Source: CALFMR01 sp035550595 (GTDB taxonomy: Bacteria; Acidobacteriota; Vicinamibacteria; Vicinamibacterales; SCN-69-37). Taken from it: 64,000 nucleotides of DNA. The position numbers and the translations under genes are program-made. This document shows, in pieces, positions 40,881 through 50,247 of the stretch. The stretch is from the NCBI GenBank assembly GCA_035550595.1, contig DASZOV010000141.1, forward strand, positions 37,393 through 101,392. The letters run 5' to 3'. The notes beneath the pieces were generated by a model that searched no databases, was not told the DNA's origin, and saw only the letters and a program-made list of their open reading frames with translations. Every line of letters starts with the position of its first letter. The first letter of the stretch is position 1.

Positions 40881-43259
40881 TTGACCGATCTCCGTCCGGT
40901 TCTTCGTGACGTTCTGGACGCCGTTCGGCGAGTGGGATCGTCCTGGGTGTCGGCGTTCGTGGTCGCCACGGTGGCGCTTTCGGTGGCCGTTCACGTCGGC
41001 CTTTTCGCCGTTGTCAATGGCGTCCTCTACAAGGCACATCCGCTCTCGGCGACCCTCGAGCGGCTGGTGCCGATCCAACCGGCTCAAAACGGAACCGTCC
41101 TCGAGGATGCGCTCGTCACGCCTGAGTATTTGTCGGTGCTTCTCGCAGAACCGCCACGCGCCGTATCCCGCCTCGCGAGCTTCCGCGGATTTCAGGCGAG
41201 CGTGTCGATCGGTCACGAGGACCGTATGGCGCAGGGCGAGGTGGTGGCCGGTGACTACTTCGGACTGCTCGGTATTCGTCCCGTTGCCGGGCGATTGCTG
41301 AATCGTAGCGATTCGTCCGCGTCTGCCGCTCCAGTCGCCGTTGTCAGCGAACGACTGTGGAGGAAACAGCTTGGAGGGACACCCGATCTGAGCGACGCCG
41401 TCGTGACGATCGATCAGACGCGCTTTCACGTCGTCGGCGTCGTGCCGCGTGAGTTTCCGGGCCTGTTTGCATGGAGCGTCGCGAGTCGCGATGTGTGGAT
41501 CGCGCGGCCGTACGCCCGCGCGATCGGCGTTCGCGAGAATGGAACGACCTTCGCTGAATTGGCGGCTGGCGCGAGCGTCGCCCAGCTCCGTACCGAGCTC
41601 GCGTCAATTCGCGTCGATGATCACTTCTCGCCGCCGCACACGTTGACGGCGGGGTGGGGCACGCTGAACGACTTGATTGAACGGCGCCCGCCCCAGATGG
41701 CTGCCGTCGCGTGGCTCGGTGTCGGATTGGCGGGCATCGTCTACGCGGTGGGCCTTGGCAACCTTCTGCTGCTCGTCGCCGTACGCGTCGAGGCGCGCAC
41801 GGGCGAGTTTCTTCTTCGCCTGGCACTTGGCGCCGGGCCCCAGCGCATCGTTCGACTGGTGGCCGCAGAGGCGCTCGTCCTGGTCTTCTCGGGTGGGCTC
41901 GTCGGTGTCGTTGGCGCGGCTTGGGCCATGCCCTGGGTGTTTCGTGCATTTGTAGTCGAGGCCGGTGGGGTCATGCCACGCGTCGATCTGAACGTGGACT
42001 GGCGTGTCGTCCTCTATGCAGCCATCGTGCTGGTCCTGACCGCGATTGGCTTCAGCAAAGTGTTGGCGGCACGTGTCATTGCCCTCGACGGGCAAGAGGC
42101 GGCACTGCTTGGTCAAGCCCGTGTCGCGCCAGCCTGGCGGACGCTTCGCGGTCGAACTCTCGCCGTGCAGTTGGCGTTCGCGACGGCACTCGTAACCGTC
42201 GCGGTCGTATTCGCGCGTGGTGCGCACGCCGCCGTCGCCAGCGCAGAGGTTGGCCTCGCACCGAACACCGTCGTGGGGTGGCACAAGACTACGGCTGGGA
42301 CGACTCTGGCGTCCCTGACTTCATCATTCGCGTTTCTGCCCGTCACCGACCGTATCAGCGTCGGCAGCGCGTTGCCTGGCACGGCGCCTCGTACCCGCGT
42401 GACCCTCGCGGACGGAAAGCAGGTGCGCGCGCGCTGCATTGGCGTCGGCGAGGGTTTTTTCAGAACGCTGGGTATTCGTCTCGTCGAGGGGCGTGCCCTT
42501 CGTGCGGACGATGGCACGGATGGCGCAGTCATCAGCCAGGCCTTGGGACGGGCGCTGTCGTCGATCGGCGGGACGCTTGGTCGCGAGGTCGAACTCAGCG
42601 ATTGTCTCGGGGCACGGTCCGTTCACGTCGTCGGCGTCGCCGCGGATACCGCCGTGGCCATCGACGCAGGGGGTGGACGAACGGTGTACGTGCCACTGCG
42701 GGCAGAAGCCCCACGCACAGTCGCGGTCTTTCTGCATGGGCCTCTGCCTGCGGACGTCACAACCCGGTACATCGAGGCAGCGCTACGCAACTCGGGAAGA
42801 ACAGGAGAACTCTACGACTTGTCGCCGCTGAGTCAGCAGATCGCCGGGGTGCAAGGACCTCAGGACGCGGCACAGCGTCTGATTCGGACGCTGGCCCTGG
42901 TCGCAGTGCTGATGGCAGTGATTGGTGTCGTCGGTGTGGCCTTGCAGGTAACGGTGGACGCCCGGCGTGAGTTCGCGATTCGACAGGTGTTGGGAGCGAC
43001 TCGCCTGTCTATTTGCAGGACGGTCATTCGTGGACTGTTGTCATGGGAGCTCTGTCGCGCCGTCGTGATTGGGCTGGCCGCCGCCTTCGTCGCGTGCTCG
43101 ATTTTGCAGTCATGGGTCCGCTATCTCCCATCCTTCGATTGGCAGAGTGGCGTGATGGTCGCGGCAGGCGGCGTGATTGTGGTTCTGGTGGCGGTTGCCG
43201 TGCCGGTGTTCTGGCGGTTGCGCCGATACCGGACATCGCTGCTCCGTGATCTCGCCTAA
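40881..43259 (+). CDS. Prefix-less ADOP/MacB-like permease, TTG start
   Basis: 792 residues with duplicated FtsX organisation but no helical prefix: the first membrane helix starts at about residue 23 (VSAFVVATVALSVAVHVGLF). PCD-like domain (VAGDYFGLLGIRPVAGRLLN, VVSERLWRKQLGGTPDLSDA), FtsX helices (VAWLGVGLAGIVYAVGLGNL), a second half with FATALVTVAVVFARGA and a final FtsX (IGVVGVALQVTVDARREFAI, RQVLGATRLS). TTG is the only in-frame initiation site before the first helix; an ATG just upstream is stopped after four codons. Divergent in sequence from the other permeases here; no PadR gene nearby. Confidence 0.75.
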   Translation: MTDLRPVLRDVLDAVRRVGSSWVSAFVVATVALSVAVHVGLFAVVNGVLYKAHPLSATLERLVPIQPAQNGTVLEDALVTPEYLSVLLAEPPRAVSRLASFRGFQASVSIGHEDRMAQGEVVAGDYFGLLGIRPVAGRLLNRSDSSASAAPVAVVSERLWRKQLGGTPDLSDAVVTIDQTRFHVVGVVPREFPGLFAWSVASRDVWIARPYARAIGVRENGTTFAELAAGASVAQLRTELASIRVDDHFSPPHTLTAGWGTLNDLIERRPPQMAAVAWLGVGLAGIVYAVGLGNLLLLVAVRVEARTGEFLLRLALGAGPQRIVRLVAAEALVLVFSGGLVGVVGAAWAMPWVFRAFVVEAGGVMPRVDLNVDWRVVLYAAIVLVLTAIGFSKVLAARVIALDGQEAALLGQARVAPAWRTLRGRTLAVQLAFATALVTVAVVFARGAHAAVASAEVGLAPNTVVGWHKTTAGTTLASLTSSFAFLPVTDRISVGSALPGTAPRTRVTLADGKQVRARCIGVGEGFFRTLGIRLVEGRALRADDGTDGAVISQALGRALSSIGGTLGREVELSDCLGARSVHVVGVAADTAVAIDAGGGRTVYVPLRAEAPRTVAVFLHGPLPADVTTRYIEAALRNSGRTGELYDLSPLSQQIAGVQGPQDAAQRLIRTLALVAVLMAVIGVVGVALQVTVDARREFAIRQVLGATRLSICRTVIRGLLSWELCRAVVIGLAAAFVACSILQSWVRYLPSFDWQSGVMVAAGGVIVVLVAVAVPVFWRLRRYRTSLLRDLA

Positions 43260-43287
43260 TCCCGATTCCAACTTGCGTGGACGAGAG

Positions 43288-44259
43288 CTACCAGCCCAGC
43301 ACTTTCGCGAAGATCAACGGCGCGACGATCGTCGCGTCCGACTCGATGACGAACGATGGCGTGTCGACGCCGAGTTTGCCCCAGGTGATCTTTTCGTTCG
43401 GCACCGCGCCCGAGTACGAGCCGTAGCTCGTCGTCGAATCGCTGATCTGGCAGAAGTAGCCCCAGAGGCGCACGGGCCGCTTCAGGTCCTGTTCGATGAG
43501 CGGCACGACGCAGATGGGGAAGTCGCCCGCGATGCCGCCGCCGATCTGGAAGAAGCCGATCGATCGCTCGGCGCTCGACTGCTCGTACCACTTGATGAGT
43601 TCCATCATGTACTCGACGCCGCTGCGCATCGTCGACGGTTGCTTGATCCGTCCCTCGAGGCAGAAACCCGCGTAGACGTTGCCGAGCGTCGAGTCTTCCC
43701 AGCCGGGGACGAAGAGCGGCAGATTGCGCTCCGCGGCGGCGAGCATCCAGCTCGCGGCCGGATCGATCTGGTAGTGCGGCGCGAGGCTGCCGTTGCGCAG
43801 GATTTCGTAGAGGAACTCGTGCGGAAACGCGCGGCGTCCCTCGCGGTCGGCGGCCGACCAGCGATCGACGACGATGCGCTCGATGCGGCGCATGGCCTCT
43901 TCTTCGGGAATACAGGTGTCGGTGACGCGGTTCAGGTGCCGGTCGAGCAGCGCCTTCTCGTCGGTGGGCGTGAGGTCGCGGTAGCGCGGGACGCGCACGT
44001 AGTGGCGGTGCGCGACGAGGTTGAAGAGATCTTCTTCGAGGTTGGCGCCCGTGCAGCAGATCCCGTGAATCTTGCCCGCGCGGATCATGTCCGCGAGCGA
44101 GAGACCGAGCTCCGCCGTGCTCATCGCACCGGCGAGCGTGACGAACATCCAACCGGACTGGTCGAGGTGCCGAACGTAGGCGTCAGCGGCGTCCTTCAGA
44201 GTGGCGGCGTTGAAGTGGCGGAAGTGGGCGTCGATGAACTGCGAAACTGGACCCGACAT
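43288..44259 (-). CDS. Deoxyhypusine-synthase-like protein
   Basis: 323 residues with the NAD-dependent DHS fold: LAGAMSTAELGLSLADMIRA, GICCTGANLEEDLFNLVAHR, FQIGGGIAGDFPICVVPLI, SYSGAVPNEKITWGKLG with the imine-forming Lys295 in W-G-K, and ATIVAPLIFAKVLGW. Bacteria lack eIF5A, and characterised bacterial relatives make homospermidine or related polyamines from spermidine or putrescine. AGGAGG lies upstream of ATG 44259. Neighbour TreY gives no pathway hint. Confidence 0.9.
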   Translation of the reverse strand: MSGPVSQFIDAHFRHFNAATLKDAADAYVRHLDQSGWMFVTLAGAMSTAELGLSLADMIRAGKIHGICCTGANLEEDLFNLVAHRHYVRVPRYRDLTPTDEKALLDRHLNRVTDTCIPEEEAMRRIERIVVDRWSAADREGRRAFPHEFLYEILRNGSLAPHYQIDPAASWMLAAAERNLPLFVPGWEDSTLGNVYAGFCLEGRIKQPSTMRSGVEYMMELIKWYEQSSAERSIGFFQIGGGIAGDFPICVVPLIEQDLKRPVRLWGYFCQISDSTTSYGSYSGAVPNEKITWGKLGVDTPSFVIESDATIVAPLIFAKVLGW

Positions 44260-44377
44260 TCGCTACGGGACCTCCTCTCGGGCGGTGGCCGCGTGCGCCC
44301 TCGCACGGACCGTCGTCAGTACGGCTCCACGCCGGAACCGTAAGTTGTCGCCTGCTTGGCTTCGCCGCGATTGTACT

Positions 44378-47176
44378 CTATCTTTCCAGCACCCCGATCG
44401 GCAGCTCCGCGAAGATCTCCGCCAGCCGCGCATTCGTCGCCGGTACGCGCGCGCCGGTGAGGGCATTCGTGAAGGGCGCGCCGCCGCCGAGATCGATTGT
44501 CGTGTCGCCCCACAATGCGCCGACGGGCGGCCAGCCAAGTGATGCCGCGAACCTCGGTACGATCGTGACGACGCCGCGACGGCGTCCGCCGCGAGCGAAC
44601 GCGACGACGCGATTCGCGTGCGTGCTGCGCGCGGCGAGTGGCCGATACTCGCCCCGATCGAACGCGCTCGGACGACGCGCACGTAGTCGTAGCAAGTCGC
44701 GCGTGAGCCGAAGCTTGATCGCGCCGTCCTCCCACGCGCCAAGGAGATCCGTCCATGAGCGCGCGTCGAGCCCCTCGGCGAGCGCGCGGCGGCGCGCGTA
44801 ATCGACCGGACGCCGATTGTCGGGATCGACGAGCGAGAAGTCCCAGATCTCCTGTCCTTGATAAATGTCCGGCACGCCCGGCGACGTCAGCTTGATCGCC
44901 ACCTGCGCGAGCGAGACGACCATGCCGAGCTCGGCCACGCGCCGCGCGCGCGGCCGAATCGACGCGAGAAACCCGTCTGGCGCGTCGTCGTGCAGGATGG
45001 CGGCGATGAAGCGCTCGACCGCGGCAATCCATTCCGCGTTCGGCTGCTGCCACGAGCTGTGGACGTGCGCCTCGTTGGCGGCCTTCGCCGCGTACGCGCT
45101 CAGCCGATCCGCGAGATCGCCCAACGACTCGTCGCCGCCGAGCGGCCAGATGCCGACGATGGCCTGATAGAGGCGCAGTTCCTCGGCCGGATCGGGCGCT
45201 TCGACGCCGTCGACGATCGTCTTGTGGCGACGATTCATCGTCGTCCACTCGCGCACCCACGCGTCCCACTCGGTGGGAATCTCGGACAGCGCGTAGAGCC
45301 GTGCGCGCGTGTCCTCGCCGAGCTTCGTGTCGTGCGTCATCGTCGCAACGAGCGCGTGTGGCGTCGCGGCGCCTCGGGCGGCGGCTCGCGCATGAAAGCG
45401 GTCGACATCGTCGCCGAAGCGCTCGGGATCGCCGCCAACTTCGTTGAGCGCGATGAAACGCGTGTACGTGTAGAAGGCGGTGTCCTCCACCGCCTTCGCC
45501 ATGACCGCGCCGGTGTGCTGCTGCACGGTCAGCGCCCAGCGCGCGACCGCGTCGCGATAGTCGCGTGTCGCGTCCGCCGGCGGGTAGTCGCCCGTGAGCG
45601 CGTCGCGCACGAAACCGATGGCTTCGACGTTCGCGAGCGGATGCCGTCGAACGGCACGCGCGGCGGCTGCGTCGATGGCGGCCCGATCGGCTGGCGCCAC
45701 GGGTTCGTCGACGCGACGGTACGTCCGGTAGACGTGCAGGTGCGCGACGATCTCGCGCACGGCCACACGCAGCTCGTGCTCGGACACGTCGCGCCATCGT
45801 CGATCCTGCTGGATGAGATCCGCGAGGCGCGCCGCCAAGATCGTCGCCGTATTCGACAACGCGTCGTCGAGCAGCGCCTGTTTGGCGGCGAGCGCCTCGG
45901 CCTGGAACGACCCCCGACGTCCCGTGAGATCGACGAACAGGCGGCTGAACGTCTCTTCAGCGGCAGGATCGACGAAGAGTCCCGCGAGATCGCGGATGAA
46001 GTCGTAGCCCGTGGTCCCGTGCGTGCGCCATCCGGCCGGCAGCCGCTCGTCACCCGTGAGAATTTTTTCGACGACGACGTAGAGCGACGAAAGATTCGGG
46101 GCGACGCGGCGCGCGAGCGTCTGCAGACGATCGAGGTACTGCTCCGGATCCCAGAGCCCGTCGATGTGATCGATGCGCAGGCCGTGAACGTCGCCGTGCG
46201 CGAGGAGCTCGGCGACGAGCGCATGGCTGTCGCGAAACACTTCGCGATGTTCCATGCGCAGCCCGACGAGCGAGTCGATCGTGAAGAAGCGACGATACGT
46301 CGATTCGTGCGCGCCCGTCTGCCAGCGCGCCAGCCGGTAGTGCTGCTGGTCGAGCAAGGCGTCGAGCTCGTCGAAGGTCACGGGATCGCCGGGTGTGCCG
46401 TTGATGGCCGTCAGCCGCGCCTCGAGCGCGTACCGTAAATCTGCGCGGGCATGGACGAGCGTCGCGAGCGATGCTTTGAGCGCCGCGAGGCGCCGCGCGC
46501 GCGCGGCCGTGTGCCGACGTCGCCGGCGCGTGGGGCGGCCGGCCAGGACGGAAGCGGCACGCAGCCACGTCGCCAGGCTGTCGCGTGTGTCGGTGTCGAT
46601 CGCCGCGTGCTGCGCGACGGGCGCGAGCATCGCGATGTACGTCGCGAGATTTAGCGGGAACGTCGTCTGGCCGTAGGCGACGACGAGCTCGTCGTCGAGA
46701 TAGGCCGCACGCAGCTTGCCCGCTTCGAGCACGCGGCCGTAGTGATCTTCGAGGAGCGGCAGGTGGATGCGGCCGTCGCGCTGGCTGCTCCAGAAGATGT
46801 CGAAGAACCGCGCGTGCGGCGACGCGCGCCCCGACTCGAGCACGTCGCGCCACCAGCGGTTGAACGGCCCGTCGATGCCCATGTGATTGGGCACGAAGTC
46901 GAGCAGCACGCCGAGGCCGGATTCGCGGAGACGCGCCGACAGGCGGTCGAACGCGTCGCGGCCGCCGAGATCGGCGTCGAGCCGGCGGTAATCGTTGACG
47001 TCGTAACCGTGCAGGCTGCCGGGCGCCGAGAGCAGGATCGGCGAGAGATACACGGTGTCGACGCCGAGCCCGGCCAGGTACGGCGCGAGCTCGGCGACGT
47101 CATCGAAGGTGAAGGCGCGATGGAGTTGCAGGCGGTAAGTGGCCCGCGGCACACGCCCGGCGCCCGTGAGCGGCAT
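44378..47176 (-). CDS. treY: Malto-oligosyltrehalose synthase
   Basis: 932-residue GH13 isomerase that converts the reducing-end alpha-1,4 bond of malto-oligosaccharides to alpha-1,1, the first step of the TreY-TreZ trehalose route. RATYRLQLHRAFTFDDVAEL, YLSPILLSAPGSLHGYDVND, LLDFVPNHMGIDG, LRIDHIDGLWDPEQYLDRLQ (nucleophile Asp), VVVEKILTGDERLPAGW (acid/base Glu), FYTYTRFIALNEVGGDPERF, and SPGVPDIYQGQE follow the family order. No treZ or glgX gene lies in the window. 182 bp separate it from the divergent kinase gene, with an F3 repeat in between. Confidence 0.95.
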   Translation of the reverse strand: MPLTGAGRVPRATYRLQLHRAFTFDDVAELAPYLAGLGVDTVYLSPILLSAPGSLHGYDVNDYRRLDADLGGRDAFDRLSARLRESGLGVLLDFVPNHMGIDGPFNRWWRDVLESGRASPHARFFDIFWSSQRDGRIHLPLLEDHYGRVLEAGKLRAAYLDDELVVAYGQTTFPLNLATYIAMLAPVAQHAAIDTDTRDSLATWLRAASVLAGRPTRRRRRHTAARARRLAALKASLATLVHARADLRYALEARLTAINGTPGDPVTFDELDALLDQQHYRLARWQTGAHESTYRRFFTIDSLVGLRMEHREVFRDSHALVAELLAHGDVHGLRIDHIDGLWDPEQYLDRLQTLARRVAPNLSSLYVVVEKILTGDERLPAGWRTHGTTGYDFIRDLAGLFVDPAAEETFSRLFVDLTGRRGSFQAEALAAKQALLDDALSNTATILAARLADLIQQDRRWRDVSEHELRVAVREIVAHLHVYRTYRRVDEPVAPADRAAIDAAAARAVRRHPLANVEAIGFVRDALTGDYPPADATRDYRDAVARWALTVQQHTGAVMAKAVEDTAFYTYTRFIALNEVGGDPERFGDDVDRFHARAAARGAATPHALVATMTHDTKLGEDTRARLYALSEIPTEWDAWVREWTTMNRRHKTIVDGVEAPDPAEELRLYQAIVGIWPLGGDESLGDLADRLSAYAAKAANEAHVHSSWQQPNAEWIAAVERFIAAILHDDAPDGFLASIRPRARRVAELGMVVSLAQVAIKLTSPGVPDIYQGQEIWDFSLVDPDNRRPVDYARRRALAEGLDARSWTDLLGAWEDGAIKLRLTRDLLRLRARRPSAFDRGEYRPLAARSTHANRVVAFARGGRRRGVVTIVPRFAASLGWPPVGALWGDTTIDLGGGAPFTNALTGARVPATNARLAEIFAELPIGVLER

Positions 47177-47288
47177 GCCTCATGCTACCGGTGCCGGCCT
47201 GGCCGCGATGGACTAAAATCGCCCGTTGCGGCCAAGTTCCGCCGTTGCGCCACGTTCGGGCGGACCACCGTAACCTTGGCGAAGGTGG

Positions 47289-47331
47289 TCGAAGTTTTCG
47301 AAGTTCGAAGTTCATAGTTCGAAGTTGACAG
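47289..47331. repeat. F3 repeat
   Basis: GTCGAAGTTTTCGAAGTTCG then AAGTTCATAGTTCGAAGTTG: four overlapping GAAGTTC units, ending 28 bp before the kinase TTG start, in the divergent promoter region of treY and the kinase gene. Confidence 0.65.
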
Positions 47332-47358
47332 GTTTTTGACTCAGAACGGAGGCGTTCG

Positions 47359-50046
47359 TTGGCCTCTCGTCAAGTCCGGCTCAGCTCCATCCTGGCGTGC
47401 CTGGTCCTCATTGGCATCGTGCCGCTGGCGGGGTTTGCCGGATGGCTGCTGCGGTCGTCGTGGCGTGAGCAACGCGCGCTCATCGAGCAGCGCAATCTCG
47501 CCGCCGCGCGCGCCGTGTCGGTGGCGATCGATCAGTACGTCGAGAGCGCCATCAGCGCGATCCAGACGGCCGCCGCGCTCGGCATCTTCGAGGATCACGT
47601 CCCCGACGGCTTCAGTGAGATCGCCGCGCACCTCCTGCCCGCGCATCCCGACTGGGACGGCATGTTCGTCGCCGACGCGAGCGGCCGCGTCCTCGTCCAC
47701 ACGGGATCCACGCCGCCGCTCGAGCCCTCATCGGATCTGACGAACTGTCTCCGCCAGGCCGCCATCGATGGCCGTGCCGGCATCTCCGGTCTCCTGCACG
47801 ATCCCGTTCGCGGCTATCTGTTCGTCGTTGCCGTCCCACGCCAGCCTGGACGACGGTACGTCATTGGCGCGGAGATCGGCGTCGACCAGGTTGGCCGATT
47901 GCTGCAGTGGCAGACGGCCGCGGCCAACGGCGTCATCACGCTCTCGGACAATCACTTTCGCGTGATGGCGCGCACGAAGAACTCGTCTGACTACATCGGC
48001 CGGCCGGACACGTCGAAGTTCGTCGAGACGGTGTCAGGGCGCGACGAGGGGAGCTGGCGCAACGCGATGCTCGAGGGCACGCCGGCCTACTCGTCGTTCC
48101 GGCGGTCGCCGCTCACCGGCTGGATCGTGGGTGTCGGCATTCCGGCGAGCGACATCGAAGGGCCGATTCGCGCGTCGGTCCAGGCGCTCGTGTCGGCCGG
48201 CGTCGCGATCCTCGCGATGGTCGCGGCGCTGGCCGTCATCCTCGTGCGGACCGTCGTGCGCGACACGCACGTGGCCGCCGGCGCGGCGCATGCCCTCGCG
48301 GCCGGCCGCACGATGCCGTCCGAGACCTCGCACATCGTCGAGATCGAGCGTGTGCTGGATGCGATTCGCCAGGCCTCGGCCGTGCTCGACGCGCGTGTCG
48401 TCGAGCGCGACGAAGCCGAACGGCAGCGCGCCCTCGCGGCCGGCGCGCTCGAAGACGCCCTCGAGGCCGAGCGCTCCGCACGCCTGCGCACCGAGGAACA
48501 CGAGGCGCGCCTGAGCGTCACGCTGCAGAGCATCGCCGACGGCGTCATTGCCGCGAACGCCGACGGCCGCGTCACGATGATCAACGCCGTCGCGCAGGCG
48601 CTCACCGGGTGGACCGCGGTTGACGCGATGGGCGAGCCCATTGCGCGCGTACTCCAGATCGACGAGCCGCGCGCGACGCGGCTGCTCTCGAGCCTCGTCA
48701 CCGAGCACGGCGTCGCGCACCGGCGCGCCAACGTCATCCTGCGATCGCGGACCGGGCGTGACGTGCCGGTCGAACAGAGCGCGGCCGCGATCCAGAGCGC
48801 CGACGGGACCATCGCGGGCTTCGTGCTCGTCCTGCGCGACGTCTCGGCACGACGCGAGGCCGAACGCCAGCGCGCGGCGGCCTTTCAGCGCGAACAGGCG
48901 GCGCGGCGCCAGGCCGAGGCGCTCAGCCGCGGCAAGGACGAGTTCATCGCGACCATGTCGCACGAGCTGCGGACGCCGCTCAACGCGATCTTCGGCTGGG
49001 TCAAGCTGCTCCGATCGGGCGCGCTCGACGAGTCGGGCCGGGCGCGCGCGCTCGAGGTGATCGAGCGCAACACGCGGACGCAGACGCAGCTCGTCGAAGA
49101 TCTGCTCGACATGTCGCGCATCATCACCGGCCGTCTGCACCCCGAGCTGCAGCGCCTCGCGCTCGCGCCGGCCGTCGAGGCCGCCGTCGAGTCGGTACGG
49201 CCGACCGCCGATACGAAGGGCATCGCGCTCGACGTCGTGTGCGATACCGCGGCGATCGAGATCAGCGCGGATCCGGAGCGGCTGCAGCAGATCATCTGGA
49301 ACATCCTCGTCAACGCAATCAAGTTCACGCCGGCCGGCGGACGCGTCGACGTATCGGTCGCCACCGACAACGGCGAAGCCGTCATCCGCGTCCGCGATAC
49401 CGGCATCGGCATCGAGGCCGACGTCCTGCCGCGCGTGTTCGATCAGTTCTGGCAGGCGTCGGGATCCGAATCGCGCACGCACAGTGGCCTGGGCATCGGC
49501 CTCTCGCTCGTACGCCGGCTCGTCGAGCTGCACGGTGGATCGGTCACGGCGTGGAGCGACGGTCCCGGGCATGGCGCGACGTTCACCGTTCGCCTGCCGC
49601 TCGCGCGTGCCGCCGCGCACGACGTCGTCGAGCCACATCCGCTCTACGCCGACACGATGGTGCGCGAGGGGCTCCTCACCGGCGTCCGGACGCTCGTCGT
49701 CGACGACGACCGGGATGCAAGGGATTTGGTGGCGGTGACGTTGACGCACGCTGGAGCGGACGTCGCGCAGGCCGCGTCGGTGGCCGAAGCCATCGAGGCG
49801 ATCGACGGCGCGCCGCCGCACCTCATCGTGAGCGACATCGCGATGCCGAACGCGTCCGGCTACGATCTCGTACGCCACGTCCGCGGCCGACGCGACCTCA
49901 GCGGCATGCCGCTCGTCGCGCTCACGGCCTACGGCCGCGTCGAAGACCGCCAGCGCGCCATGGCCGCCGGCTTCGACTACTACCTCGGCAAGCCGATCGA
50001 CCCTGCGGTCCTTCTACGCACGGTGGCGACGGCGGCGGGGAGGTGA
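47359..50046 (+). CDS. Membrane hybrid histidine kinase with Cache, PAS and receiver domains
   Basis: 895 residues. TM1 at about 10-30 (LACLVLIGIVPLAGFAGWLL), an extracellular dCache-like sensor to about 275 (WDGMFVADASGRVLVHTGST, LTGWIVGVGIPASDIEGPIR), TM2 (AGVAILAMVAALAVILVRTV), a short linker, PAS near 385-500 (ITADGVIAANADGRVTMINA-type), HisKA with His535 in SHELRTPLNAIFGWVKLLRS, HATPase (NILVNAIKFTPAGG, GLGIGLSLVRRLVELHGGS), and REC with Asp826 in IVSDIAMPNASGYDLVRHVR. TTG start with GGAGG 7 bases upstream. No separate response regulator is adjacent; output partner unknown. Confidence 0.9.
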   Translation: MASRQVRLSSILACLVLIGIVPLAGFAGWLLRSSWREQRALIEQRNLAAARAVSVAIDQYVESAISAIQTAAALGIFEDHVPDGFSEIAAHLLPAHPDWDGMFVADASGRVLVHTGSTPPLEPSSDLTNCLRQAAIDGRAGISGLLHDPVRGYLFVVAVPRQPGRRYVIGAEIGVDQVGRLLQWQTAAANGVITLSDNHFRVMARTKNSSDYIGRPDTSKFVETVSGRDEGSWRNAMLEGTPAYSSFRRSPLTGWIVGVGIPASDIEGPIRASVQALVSAGVAILAMVAALAVILVRTVVRDTHVAAGAAHALAAGRTMPSETSHIVEIERVLDAIRQASAVLDARVVERDEAERQRALAAGALEDALEAERSARLRTEEHEARLSVTLQSIADGVIAANADGRVTMINAVAQALTGWTAVDAMGEPIARVLQIDEPRATRLLSSLVTEHGVAHRRANVILRSRTGRDVPVEQSAAAIQSADGTIAGFVLVLRDVSARREAERQRAAAFQREQAARRQAEALSRGKDEFIATMSHELRTPLNAIFGWVKLLRSGALDESGRARALEVIERNTRTQTQLVEDLLDMSRIITGRLHPELQRLALAPAVEAAVESVRPTADTKGIALDVVCDTAAIEISADPERLQQIIWNILVNAIKFTPAGGRVDVSVATDNGEAVIRVRDTGIGIEADVLPRVFDQFWQASGSESRTHSGLGIGLSLVRRLVELHGGSVTAWSDGPGHGATFTVRLPLARAAAHDVVEPHPLYADTMVREGLLTGVRTLVVDDDRDARDLVAVTLTHAGADVAQAASVAEAIEAIDGAPPHLIVSDIAMPNASGYDLVRHVRGRRDLSGMPLVALTAYGRVEDRQRAMAAGFDYYLGKPIDPAVLLRTVATAAGR

Positions 50047-50093
50047 GGGCAGGCGGCTCTCTTCAATGCAGTGAGGTCTGGGCGACAGGGCCA

Positions 50094-50188
50094 GTCATCT
50101 TTTTTGCAATGGCGCGGGGCCCCACCCCCGCGCCTACGCGCTTCGCCGCCCTCGCTTCGCTCGGGGGCTCGCGGTGTCATCTTCTTTA
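50094..50188 (-). repeat. F1 element: single inverted unit
   Basis: Complete minus-strand unit with perfect stem GGCGCGGGG (50111-50119) / CCCCGCGCC (50126-50134), a third stem version. It lies after the kinase (+) and before the next gene (+), antisense to both, so it is an exception to the 3'-end orientation rule. Confidence 0.8.
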
Positions 50189-50247
50189 GTTCTGTCCTCT
50201 GATCCCTGCCCCCTGTCTTCCGTCTTGATATCGTGTTCCCTGCTTCC

